Shown: in pieces, positions 33,459-40,257 of the stretch
How the letters are laid out: every line of letters begins with the position of its first letter
Numbering within the stretch: position 1 is the first letter of the stretch
Assembly: GCA_024233345.1 (NCBI GenBank)
Contig: JACKPT010000017.1
Location: forward strand, 1-57,725
Origin: Verrucomicrobiota bacterium
GTDB lineage: Bacteria; Verrucomicrobiota; Kiritimatiellia; CAIVKH01
Direction of reading: 5' to 3'
DNA length: 57,725 bases
Notes under the pieces: model-generated
Database searches by the model: none
What the model was told of the DNA's origin: nothing
The model's input: only the letters and a program-made list of their open reading frames with translations
Position numbers and translations under genes: made by a program

Positions 33459-33653
33459 AAAATCACCCGACCCCAGGGATCCCATAAACACCCTCCATCG
33501 TGAATGCACTCGCACTTTCAAGAATTATCTCCTTGCTCGCGCTCACCACCGACATCAAACTCCACCCATGTCGCAAATAACCCACCCGCAAAGCTCAGCT
33601 GCGCAGATATCCAGGATATCGATCTCGGGATGTCGGGAATAAAGGTGTTGGCT
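33459..33653 (+). repeat. Dispersed repeat R1, copy 3
   Basis: This full-length copy shares the left edge of copy 1 (AAAATCACCCGACCCCAGGG). It ends GGTGTTGGCT, again close to GTTRRRY. The next ORF starts 9 bp later, as for copy 2. Copies 1 and 3 bracket cassettes 1-11. Confidence 0.82.
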
Positions 33654-33661
33654 GAAAGATA

Positions 33662-33997
33662 ATGAAAGATTCCCCTTGGATTCTTCGACACTGCCCCGTT
33701 GAACATCGCGAGACGCTTTTTCGCGTCACCCCCACTTTGGGTCGCATCGGGGATTCGATATTCCATCTCAGTGGGCTTCTCGTCTTCGTCTTCGGGCCAC
33801 TGCTTTTTGCTGTGTGGCGACCTGATGCACCCCTCGCTCTTCCAGTAATCTGGCTCCACAGACTTCTGGGTACAGAGATATACATGCTGACGCATGTCAT
33901 AATATCAGTCGTCCTCTGGAGCATCTTGGCACAATCTATTGCAGTCCAAAAATACAAACAGAAACAAGAAGGCAGCCAACAAGAGCGTGCAGGCTAA
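33662..33997 (+). CDS. Cassette ORF 12: small membrane protein
   Basis: The 111-residue product has two predicted membrane segments, FHLSGLLVFVFGPLLFAVW and MLTHVIISVVLWSILAQSIA, with a basic polar tail. No family is recognised. Its end runs into attC site i, so the last residues (GSQQERAG) are encoded by the recombination site. Confidence 0.6.
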   Translation: MKDSPWILRHCPVEHRETLFRVTPTLGRIGDSIFHLSGLLVFVFGPLLFAVWRPDAPLALPVIWLHRLLGTEIYMLTHVIISVVLWSILAQSIAVQKYKQKQEGSQQERAG

Positions 33998-34045
33998 AAC
34001 CAAACCGCTTTGCGGGTTGCTTTAGCCTGACGCATGATGTTAGCG
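33974..34045 (+). repeat. attC site i
   Basis: AGCCAAC (left) and GTTAGCG (right) are the outer cores. GCGTGCAGGCTAAAACCAAA pairs with TTGCTTTAGCCTGACGC, leaving bulged bases, and CCGC-TTT-GCGG lies at the tip. Size and layout are typical of attC. Confidence 0.88.
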
Positions 34046-34057
34046 CAAGGAGACAAT

Positions 34058-36601
34058 ATGGCAATTGTATCATCCACTCCTGAAACAATTGGCGCCACGA
34101 CCCTCTTTCAGCAGTTGCGTTCACGACAACCGAGCAATGATGATGCCGCCTCCCGCACACAAGCATTTATCACTGCTGTTGCTCCGCAACTAGACCTCAT
34201 CCTTTCCGGTCCTTTCCGCGAGTACACCCTGCATAATCGCGTTCACTCTCTAAGATTGATCCACCTCGTGCCATATCTGATTCCGGATGACACCCTCAAG
34301 GCGCTCAGTTCTCTTGAGCTACAACTCTTCATCTACGCCGCATACTTCCATGACCTAGGAATGTCGCTTACATCAACCGAGCTTGAGCGGGTCATTGGGT
34401 CCGCGGAGTACCTGGAGTCTCTTCGCGCATGGCCAATACTATGGCGCGACATCCAAGCATCCAGAATGAACCTATCAACCGTGACGGATCCGAGCGAACG
34501 AAGCGTCATCGAGCTGCGCCTTGCGCAACTTCACAATGCAGGGCTGTCTCATCATTTGCGACCACTCCATGCGACGCCGGAACGATATCGCAGCCTTATC
34601 AGGACAGTTTCAACGGCGGCTGGTCGAGACGACCTGTTCTCATACAATGGCATCAGTTTTGCTGACCATCTTGTCGATATATGTGCCAGCCACAATCTCC
34701 CAGTTAGCGCCCTCTTGGAGACCAAAGACATTTACGAGCAGAAGTACTCCGATGATGCTTTAATTGCTGGACAACGAGTAAATGTTCGTTTTCTGTGCTG
34801 CCTCTTGAGACTTGCCGATATTCTCGATTTCGACAGAGAAAGAACGCCACGGATTCTCTTGGAGAGCCTTGGGATTGAGTCGCGCACGGTGCCCGGTGCA
34901 GAGGTATCGCTCCGCGAATGGAGCAAACATCTCGCCGTGCATACCATTGAAATCGGATCAGAGGAGATCGTCTTTGCGGGGTCCTGCAAACACCCAATTA
35001 TCGAGAAAGCCATCCGCGATTTCTGCATCCAGATTGAGCGAGAAGTCAGAGACACCACAGCTCTGCTCCGGCGCGCTCCGGCGAAAGTTGCCAATCGCTA
35101 CCACCTAGACCTTCCCCTCTGTGTGCGTCCGCGAATTCAATCGAACGGCTATACGTTTCGCGATTTCACGCTGTCACTCAATCAATCTGCCATTTCTTCT
35201 ATCCTCATGGGCGAAAAGCTGTATTCGCATGCTGAATCTGCCCTGCGGGAATTGATACAGAACGCAATCGACGCGTGTCATGCGCGCCAAGACCTGTCGT
35301 CCGATGCGTACATTGGTGCAATAGCGCTGGACTCTTACATTGACACGAATAAGCGCCGATGGATTCGAGTACGCGATAATGGCATAGGTATGGATGAACA
35401 CGTCATCGGCGAGTACTTCCTTGTGTTAGGCAATACGTACTACGACTCTGCGGAATTTGAGAAGTCCCTGGCTTTGGCAGGAAGGCCCGTGGGGACATTT
35501 GTGCCGATCTCCCGATTTGGTATAGGAATCGCATCCGTGTTCATGATCTCTGATTTCATGGAGCTCGACACATCGCGATTTAAGTCCCCCAGACGGGATT
35601 CGATAAGGCGAGTTGTCCGCGTTGATCGACTTGGTGGACTCGCATATCTCCTAGAGAATGGGCACGACGATGGCGGCACAGAAATCCGCATTCGGCTAAG
35701 GGATGAGTTCAACAACGACGGATTCCTGAGTGATTGCCTAGTCTATCTGCGTGACACAGTTGTTAGGCCAGCAGTGCCAGTGACTGTGTCAATTCTCGGC
35801 GTAAAGTTGGCAATTTCAAATTCGCCGCAGATGAAAGTGACCAGTTATGGTACCGAGCGCCTCAAGGATCTTGGCGTTATGACAATCCACCTTGATTTAT
35901 CACGGTGGAGCAATCTCCTGGGCGGCTGCGTTATCGTCTTCCTTGCGGACGACGGCACCCACCTCTCGATAACGCAGCAATCCAGGAAGCTTATTCTTGC
36001 TTCTAATGCGTCTACCACATATGCCCTGCACATTAATCCGTTCAAGGTTCTCCAAGGATACGGCGGCAACCGAGTGGTGGTGAACGGCTTCCGCATGTCT
36101 CTGCGCAAGATGGCGAAGGTGTTCGGAGAGAGTAAGCGACGCTTGCTCTGCGTCTTTGACATCGATGTAAAGGGAACAAGAGACATCACATACGATGTGG
36201 CGCGTGACAGAATCATCCACGCGGGGGTCCCTGCGATCAAGAATGAGTTGCGGCGGACGATTCGAGCCGGTCTGACAGAATTGGGTGTATTTGATCGTCT
36301 CGATGATGATTCACGCAAGTATCTTGATCGTCACTTTTCTCACACAGATACGACTGCGTCTCACGGCAATCACGGATGGAAATCACGTCCCACGGTTCTC
36401 TCTGATGATATCCTCGCCGCAATTAAGGCGCGGCTCCAAGCAACCCCGTGGCCACAAGGTATACATAAGACCATCGCTGACGAACTCGGGATATCGCGGC
36501 GCATGGCGCACATCGCGATCTCGCATCTGGTACAAAAGGGAGAGGTTAAGAACGAGCCTGCAAAAGGAGAGATGCGCGAAGGGGCTGGAGAGGGACTCTG
36601 A
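34058..36601 (+). CDS. Cassette ORF 13: HD phosphohydrolase / Hsp90-like GHKL ATPase / winged-helix fusion
   Basis: The ATG at 34058 has AAGGAG 7 nt upstream (847 residues); ATGs at 34034 and 34037 lie in the attC core. Residues ~50-270 are an HD-domain region (LHNRVHSLRLIH, YAAYFHDLGMS, LLRLADILDFD). Residues ~370-560 are a GHKL ATPase of Hsp90/MutL type: N-box ALRELIQNAIDACHAR, G1 IRVRDNGIGMD, G2 ISRFGIGIASVFM. A middle domain follows, and the C-terminal ~50 residues (IHKTIADELGISRRMAHIAI, then SHLVQKGEV) form a winged helix. Coupling of a nucleotide-sensing HD module to an Hsp90-like clamp suggests a conflict or defence role, as an inference. It is unusually long for a cassette gene. Confidence 0.82.
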   Translation: MAIVSSTPETIGATTLFQQLRSRQPSNDDAASRTQAFITAVAPQLDLILSGPFREYTLHNRVHSLRLIHLVPYLIPDDTLKALSSLELQLFIYAAYFHDLGMSLTSTELERVIGSAEYLESLRAWPILWRDIQASRMNLSTVTDPSERSVIELRLAQLHNAGLSHHLRPLHATPERYRSLIRTVSTAAGRDDLFSYNGISFADHLVDICASHNLPVSALLETKDIYEQKYSDDALIAGQRVNVRFLCCLLRLADILDFDRERTPRILLESLGIESRTVPGAEVSLREWSKHLAVHTIEIGSEEIVFAGSCKHPIIEKAIRDFCIQIEREVRDTTALLRRAPAKVANRYHLDLPLCVRPRIQSNGYTFRDFTLSLNQSAISSILMGEKLYSHAESALRELIQNAIDACHARQDLSSDAYIGAIALDSYIDTNKRRWIRVRDNGIGMDEHVIGEYFLVLGNTYYDSAEFEKSLALAGRPVGTFVPISRFGIGIASVFMISDFMELDTSRFKSPRRDSIRRVVRVDRLGGLAYLLENGHDDGGTEIRIRLRDEFNNDGFLSDCLVYLRDTVVRPAVPVTVSILGVKLAISNSPQMKVTSYGTERLKDLGVMTIHLDLSRWSNLLGGCVIVFLADDGTHLSITQQSRKLILASNASTTYALHINPFKVLQGYGGNRVVVNGFRMSLRKMAKVFGESKRRLLCVFDIDVKGTRDITYDVARDRIIHAGVPAIKNELRRTIRAGLTELGVFDRLDDDSRKYLDRHFSHTDTTASHGNHGWKSRPTVLSDDILAAIKARLQATPWPQGIHKTIADELGISRRMAHIAISHLVQKGEVKNEPAKGEMREGAGEGL

Positions 36602-36632
36602 ATCCGCTACGCGTATTCAGAGCCCCTCAGGA
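36580..36632 (+). repeat. attC-like cassette recombination site j
   Basis: AGGGACTCTGAATCCGC-TAC-GCG-TATTCAGAGCCCCT forms a strong hairpin with bulges, and GGGGCTGGAG leads into it. It is nearly the same as site c at 27.6 kb. Outer cores are not evident, so its ends are approximate. Confidence 0.65.
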
Positions 36633-36640
36633 TAGTCATT

Positions 36641-37051
36641 ATGTCACCAAGACAGAAATACGTTTATCGCCACTTGGCAATCAAAGCGACTTCAGCGATA
36701 GGCTTTTTCGGCCTATTCGCTTGCAGGCTCTTTGAGATATTGTTTTACGAGAATGAGCGCGAAATGGGTGAAAACCCATTCTGGTTCTCTGCTATTATCG
36801 TTTTCTTAATCCTTTTCGTAGTTCCGCTTATTGTTTTCCTCCCAATTCAAATTCTAATCATTGAAAGAAAAGGGCGACGTGCCATGCCACCGGATAAACT
36901 GACAACTAGCGACGTCATCGGAATTCCATTTGGTGCATTCAATCCAAATGCATCCGTCCCGAAGTGGATTTCTTTTCCGATACTAGCCTTATTCTGGATT
37001 TTATTAGTAGCATTGGTACTCGGTTTGGCCATGGCTTTAATATTTGGCTAA
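36641..37051 (+). CDS. Cassette ORF 14: membrane protein
   Basis: The 136-residue product has three membrane segments (AIKATSAIGFFGLFACRLFE, WFSAIIVFLILFVVPLIVFL and FPILALFWILLVALVLGLAM). A loop with IERKGRRAMPPDKLTTSDVI lies between the last two. It is low in GC relative to the core genome. The function is unknown. It is the last ORF of the array; no clear attC follows it. Confidence 0.65.
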   Translation: MSPRQKYVYRHLAIKATSAIGFFGLFACRLFEILFYENEREMGENPFWFSAIIVFLILFVVPLIVFLPIQILIIERKGRRAMPPDKLTTSDVIGIPFGAFNPNASVPKWISFPILALFWILLVALVLGLAMALIFG

Positions 37052-37388
37052 AAAGCATGAAGATGACATAACATGTACCGTCAGGAGGACGGCGAAGACG
37101 CCGCCCCTGCGGGAGAACTGTGGTCAGGCAATTAGTGGACGGAGAGTGCAAGTAATGGGGAAAAATACCTGTCCACATTATCCCCGCAGTATGCTTAAAA
37201 GCTCTTTTCCTGCCCCAATAATGCCCCTGAGCCCCTGTTTCCACATAGATCTCGGTTGTACCTGTTGACACTCCAGAGAAACCTGTGGTTCGCCCCCTGA
37301 GTCCCAAGCAAATTTCACTGAAGCGGAACAGCAGCAGTCAGTCCGTGCCCGGGCACGATTCCCACGCTCCGATCGCGCGGCTGCGCGC
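37052..37388. other. Gap with repeat remnants between the array and the lectin gene
   Basis: No gene is seen. It contains a small GGCG-AAGA-CGCC hairpin near 37093, the third unit of the 32-bp repeat (37120-37151) and the left inverted-repeat copy (37193-37304). A short stretch of unique sequence lies up to the lectin-GldM stop at 37389. Confidence 0.6.
37193..37304 (-). repeat. Inverted repeat IR-L flanking the lectin/GldM-like gene
   Basis: About 112 bp whose reverse complement matches 38893-39007. Shared landmarks are ACTCAGGGGGCGAACCACAG, GTTTCTCT, GGAAACAGGGGCT and GGGCAGGAAAAGAGCTT. A third, partial copy in the same orientation as this one lies at 56566-56680. The copies differ by scattered changes and small length differences. 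Confidence 0.8.
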
Positions 37389-38771
37389 TTAGTTGATCTC
37401 GAAGGCCAAGTCGTTGATGGTACGGGGCGCTGCTTCCCCGGGGCACATGACCTTGATCGATTGGAAGAAGTAGTTATCGCCGGGAATGGCCTGGTTGATA
37501 AGTTGCCGCGCCTTGTCACTATATCTTGGGCCGATATTAGTGACCTTTGTCCGGGTTCCGTCCTTCTGCAGGCGAACGACGTCGAAGCGGACAACTTGGC
37601 ATGAAACGTCATAATCGAAATCGACCAAGACAGCCCGGAGACCCCCTTGAGCCTGGAACAGACCTTGCCGAATTGAGCCTCCGGTAAGGTTCCCCCCCAG
37701 CCTTGCCACCGGATCAGGAATCCGTTTGCTGGGGATTGACTCCTGAGCGATAAGACCATGACCTGCTGCAGAGACTCGAAGGATGACATCCCCTTCTTTT
37801 GAAACCACGACCGAATAACGACCATGTCCTACCTTCCTCAGTCTTGCCCCACCTCCACTGGCCGTGATGCGTGTGTCGTTTAGCGATATTCCTGAACAAT
37901 TGATTTTAAAAAGGTTATCCACGCCAATGTAAAAGACGTTTGATTTTATCATCACGATTTGGCAATCGGGCACCACGGCGGCAACCGGGGCCACTTCTGC
38001 TCGAGTTTCACCGGATTCTTTTACCGGTTCGGCAAGTTCGTTTGTTTGATCAGGAGTTCTCTGCGTCTCGCCGCCGCTATCCTTCAGGGCATAGCTTAAT
38101 CGCTTGACGAGGAGAGGACCCTGCTGCCGCTCGTACACCCTCATGATGGCGCGGTCTTCCTGACCGTCGTCGTAGGTAATGGCAAGGGTGTTGCTGCCCG
38201 TGATCGAGTAGTTCCCGCTCCACTCTACGTGACCGTCTACCACCTTGCTGATGCGATCCTTGCTGATGACAAATGGACCCCAGGTTCCGGGCAGGTGGGT
38301 GGCCAGATCAAGGGAGGGGGGCTCGAGGATGCGGCCATCGCTGGTCCACTGGCTCCCTTTGTCCTTCCCCAGAATTTGCAGGGCTCCGCTGGGCGAAAGC
38401 GTCAGTTCTGCGGCGTAAAGAGGGTGGACCCCCGGCGACCAGAGCGTGTTCCCCTGGGCATCAAAAAGACCGAACACACCCGAGGCATTAAAACCCGCCT
38501 TGGCGGCCTTCTTGTAGTCGGAGGTGATCTCGTTCACGCCCCAGACGAATCGCGCGGTCTTGTCATAGACCACGAGGTTGCCGTCATGCTGGAAGATCAG
38601 GTAGTGATCGCCCGATGCGGAGAAATATTTCACATCCCGCTGCAGTTCCGTTCCGGCGGGTAGCGGCAACTTCGGGGCGGCGTCTTGAGCAGAGGCGCTT
38701 CCGGTGAGCAGGACGACGAGCAACCAACATCCCGTCAGGGCTATAGAGAACGGCTTCTTCAACATGATCAT
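37389..38771 (-). CDS. Secreted bulb-lectin domain protein with GldM-like C-terminus
   Basis: The 460-residue product has a signal peptide (FSIALTGCWLLVVLLTGSAS). A B-type mannose-binding lectin domain follows (residues ~35-155: RDVKYFSASGDHYLIFQHDG, NLVVYDKTARFVWGV, LTLSPSGALQIL, with QxDxNxVxY-like motif QHDGNLVVYD). After a linker, residues ~270-460 resemble the last two domains of GldM: NVFYIGVDNLFKINCSGISL, SKRIPDPVARLGGNLTGG, AQGGLRAVLVDFDYDVSCQV and IPGDNYFFQSIKV. GldM is the periplasmic shaft of the type 9 secretion/gliding motor, but no membrane helix or other T9SS gene is present here. The fusion has no function I know of. Confidence 0.75.
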   Translation of the reverse strand: MIMLKKPFSIALTGCWLLVVLLTGSASAQDAAPKLPLPAGTELQRDVKYFSASGDHYLIFQHDGNLVVYDKTARFVWGVNEITSDYKKAAKAGFNASGVFGLFDAQGNTLWSPGVHPLYAAELTLSPSGALQILGKDKGSQWTSDGRILEPPSLDLATHLPGTWGPFVISKDRISKVVDGHVEWSGNYSITGSNTLAITYDDGQEDRAIMRVYERQQGPLLVKRLSYALKDSGGETQRTPDQTNELAEPVKESGETRAEVAPVAAVVPDCQIVMIKSNVFYIGVDNLFKINCSGISLNDTRITASGGGARLRKVGHGRYSVVVSKEGDVILRVSAAGHGLIAQESIPSKRIPDPVARLGGNLTGGSIRQGLFQAQGGLRAVLVDFDYDVSCQVVRFDVVRLQKDGTRTKVTNIGPRYSDKARQLINQAIPGDNYFFQSIKVMCPGEAAPRTINDLAFEIN

Positions 38772-38892
38772 CCTTCACGATCTATCCGTTTTCAGGCTTT
38801 CCGGGCACACGCCCGTGGGATTGGCCTGAAAGAGCGATTTCATGCAGTGGATGATGGTAATCTGGAGGGTTGGGGTCAATAGATTATCCCAA

Positions 38893-39007
38893 CTGACTCA
38901 GGGGGCGAACCACAGGTTTCTCTAGCGTATCAATAGGTTACAAACGCGATTTGTCAGGAAACAGGGGCTTAGGGGCGTTTTTTTGGGCAGGAAAAGAGCT
39001 TCTAAGC
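38893..39007 (+). repeat. Inverted repeat IR-R flanking the lectin/GldM-like gene
   Basis: Reverse-complement partner of 37193-37304. With IR-L it encloses a 1.8-kb unit holding only the lectin gene. Beyond 39007 the similarity to the 56.57-kb copy goes on (TGTTGAGTACAT, GGCATGCCGAGA), so the right copy is the longest form of this repeat. Confidence 0.8.
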
Positions 39008-39100
39008 GCACTGAGGTGTTGAGTACATGACGGCATGCCGAGAACCCACGGCCATGGTGGGGATACCCATTAAAATAAAAATAGTCGTTGTTGCAGATAT

Positions 39101-39150
39101 CAGGCCATGCATCATGCTTCATGGGTATGTGTTCAGGTGGGCTTTCGGGT
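39101..39150 (+). repeat. 50-bp direct repeat, copy 1
   Basis: CAGGCCATGCATCATGCTTC followed by ATGGGTATG and TCAGGTGGGCTTTCGGG. The same text, with two single-base differences, is at 39829-39877. The two copies flank the small BamE-like gene. Confidence 0.85.
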
Positions 39151-39409
39151 GATCAATTTCATGGTGTGGGTCTTGCGCGTTCAGTGTGACAGGGTTGAGC
39201 GGATGGTCTTTCGACTGTCGTGCCTTCAGCACGAGGGGAGATTGCGTTTGACCTGAATCCCATGGCTTTGCCATGGGCTTTCGGGTGTGGCCCCTTCAGG
39301 GCCAGAATCGTCATGCTCACCTGAAACTTCGGCCTGTTACAACAACGCCGGTCGAGTCAGGCAACGAACAAGGCTCTGCGGTTGAGCTATAGCGCTGGGA
39401 AGTAGAAGA

Positions 39410-39751
39410 ATGAAACGACTTATTGGCATCGTCATCATGGCAGGCATGTGCGCATTCTTGTTGTCTCGTTCGCTCGATGGGTTCACCGGGCTCTTAGGCG
39501 GTCTTCTGGGTCATGAAGATACGGTCTATGCGTCGGGATATTCGGACCGCAGTTTCCGCAGCATCGATTCCGGTATGACACGAGATCAAGTGCACGAGAC
39601 CATCGGTCCACCCTTGGTGGTCTGGACAAATCAAGGAGCCCTCGTCGAGCAGTGGTCGCGAAGTCCTTCCGACACTGATTATCGGAGACGGCTTATCTAT
39701 TTCAGGAATGATCGTGTCACAAAGAAGATTGCTGAGTACTATTTTGACTAA
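39410..39751 (+). CDS. Small SmpA/OmlA (BamE)-like domain protein
   Basis: The 113-residue product has an N-terminal hydrophobic segment (LIGIVIMAGMCAFLLSR), either a signal anchor or a signal peptide. Its compact domain contains FRSIDSGMTRDQVHETIGPP, LVVWTNQGALVEQWSR and LIYFRNDRVTKKIAEYYFD. The pattern GMTxxQVxxxxGxP...W.Y.....L.F..g.V is that of SmpA/OmlA-type domains, best known from the outer-membrane assembly lipoprotein BamE. The lone Cys in the leader is not in a clear lipobox. It sits between 50-bp direct repeats. Confidence 0.65.
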   Translation: MKRLIGIVIMAGMCAFLLSRSLDGFTGLLGGLLGHEDTVYASGYSDRSFRSIDSGMTRDQVHETIGPPLVVWTNQGALVEQWSRSPSDTDYRRRLIYFRNDRVTKKIAEYYFD

Positions 39752-39828
39752 AGCAGTTTCCTTGAACGTATAGCCGCCGCCTCATGGTCTTCCCGGAGAT
39801 TTTACCCAGTCAAAAGGTGTTTAGGGTC

Positions 39829-39877
39829 AGGCCATGCATCATGCTTCATGGGTATGCGGTCAGGTGGGCTTTCGGGC
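39829..39877 (+). repeat. 50-bp direct repeat, copy 2
   Basis: Second copy of the 39101-39150 sequence, 728 bp further on in the same orientation. It is followed by the palindrome GCCCCTTCAGGGC, similar to the one near 39290. Confidence 0.85.
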
Positions 39878-39966
39878 GTTGCCCCTTCAGGGCCCTTGTT
39901 GCTGCTGAGTGCGTGGGGGGGCGGTTTTGAATGCCCGAAGGCCATTGGGAAAACGGTTTAAAAAAG

Positions 39967-40043
39967 TTCCAGGGATTGGAAGATTTTCTGTGTGAAATTC
40001 CAGACGTTGGAACTTTTTGGCGTTGCGTTTCCAGGGGTTGGAA
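39967..40043. promoter_or_regulatory. Three phased TTCCA-N5-TGGAA palindromes
   Basis: TTCCAGGGATTGGAA (39967-39981), TTCCAGACGTTGGAA (39998-40012) and TTCCAGGGGTTGGAA (40029-40043). Centres are exactly 31 bp apart, close to three helical turns, so all three would lie on one face of DNA. They are 215 bp upstream of the first gene of the pyrimidine operon. They could bind an activator or nucleoid protein. They may also belong to a genome-wide repeat family. Confidence 0.7.
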
Positions 40044-40121
40044 GTTGTTGGGCGGTAGTGGCCAAACATCACGCGAACAGAAATCGAGTGGAAGTTGAAC
40101 TCAGGTTTTTCCTGATTCCCA

Positions 40122-40150
40122 TTGACGGCTCTCTAACCGTTTCCTCATAC
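40122..40150 (+). promoter_or_regulatory. Possible promoter of the pyrimidine catabolic operon
   Basis: TTGACG (40122-40127) and TCATAC (40145-40150) are 17 bp apart. The -35 box is good; the -10 box is weak (3 of 6). The site would leave a ~100-nt leader before the ATG at 40258. A weak -10 with palindromes upstream is what one expects of an activated promoter, but this is inference. Confidence 0.35.
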
Positions 40151-40257
40151 TGGCGGTCATGCCTTTGGCCAATCATCCGACTGTGATCTGGTCAGCCAGA
40201 CTGGAGTCTGTTTCCGGTCTGACTGTTGTTGAACTCTAACCTCAGGGAGAATGACCC

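Larger units (their letters stand above)
38772..39409. other. Repeat-rich gap
   Basis: No supported gene. It contains the lectin-gene promoter side, IR-R (38893-39007) with an extension to about 39052 shared with 56.57 kb, GGGGATACCCATTAAAATA (near 39058), copy 1 of a 50-bp direct repeat (39101-39150), and REP-like short palindromes (GTGCCTTCAGCAC near 39220, CCCATGGCTTTGCCATGGG near 39261, GGCCCCTTCAGGGCC near 39290). Confidence 0.65.
39752..40257. other. Intergenic region upstream of the pyrimidine operon
   Basis: No gene is seen. It holds copy 2 of the 50-bp direct repeat (39829-39877), a REP-like GCCCCTTCAGGGC palindrome, three phased TTCCA-N5-TGGAA palindromes (39967-40043), a possible promoter (40122-40150) and the ribosome-binding site of the first operon gene (GGGAGA before 40258). 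Confidence 0.65.

Noticed and set aside
38922..39122. Open frame on the minus strand over the right inverted repeat
   Set aside because: It consists mostly of repeat sequence that is also seen in other frames at 56.6 kb, so it is not a gene.
39967..40043. CRISPR-like array from three regularly spaced repeats
   Set aside because: Repeat units are 15-bp palindromes with 16-bp gaps, only three copies, no cas genes; better read as protein-binding sites.
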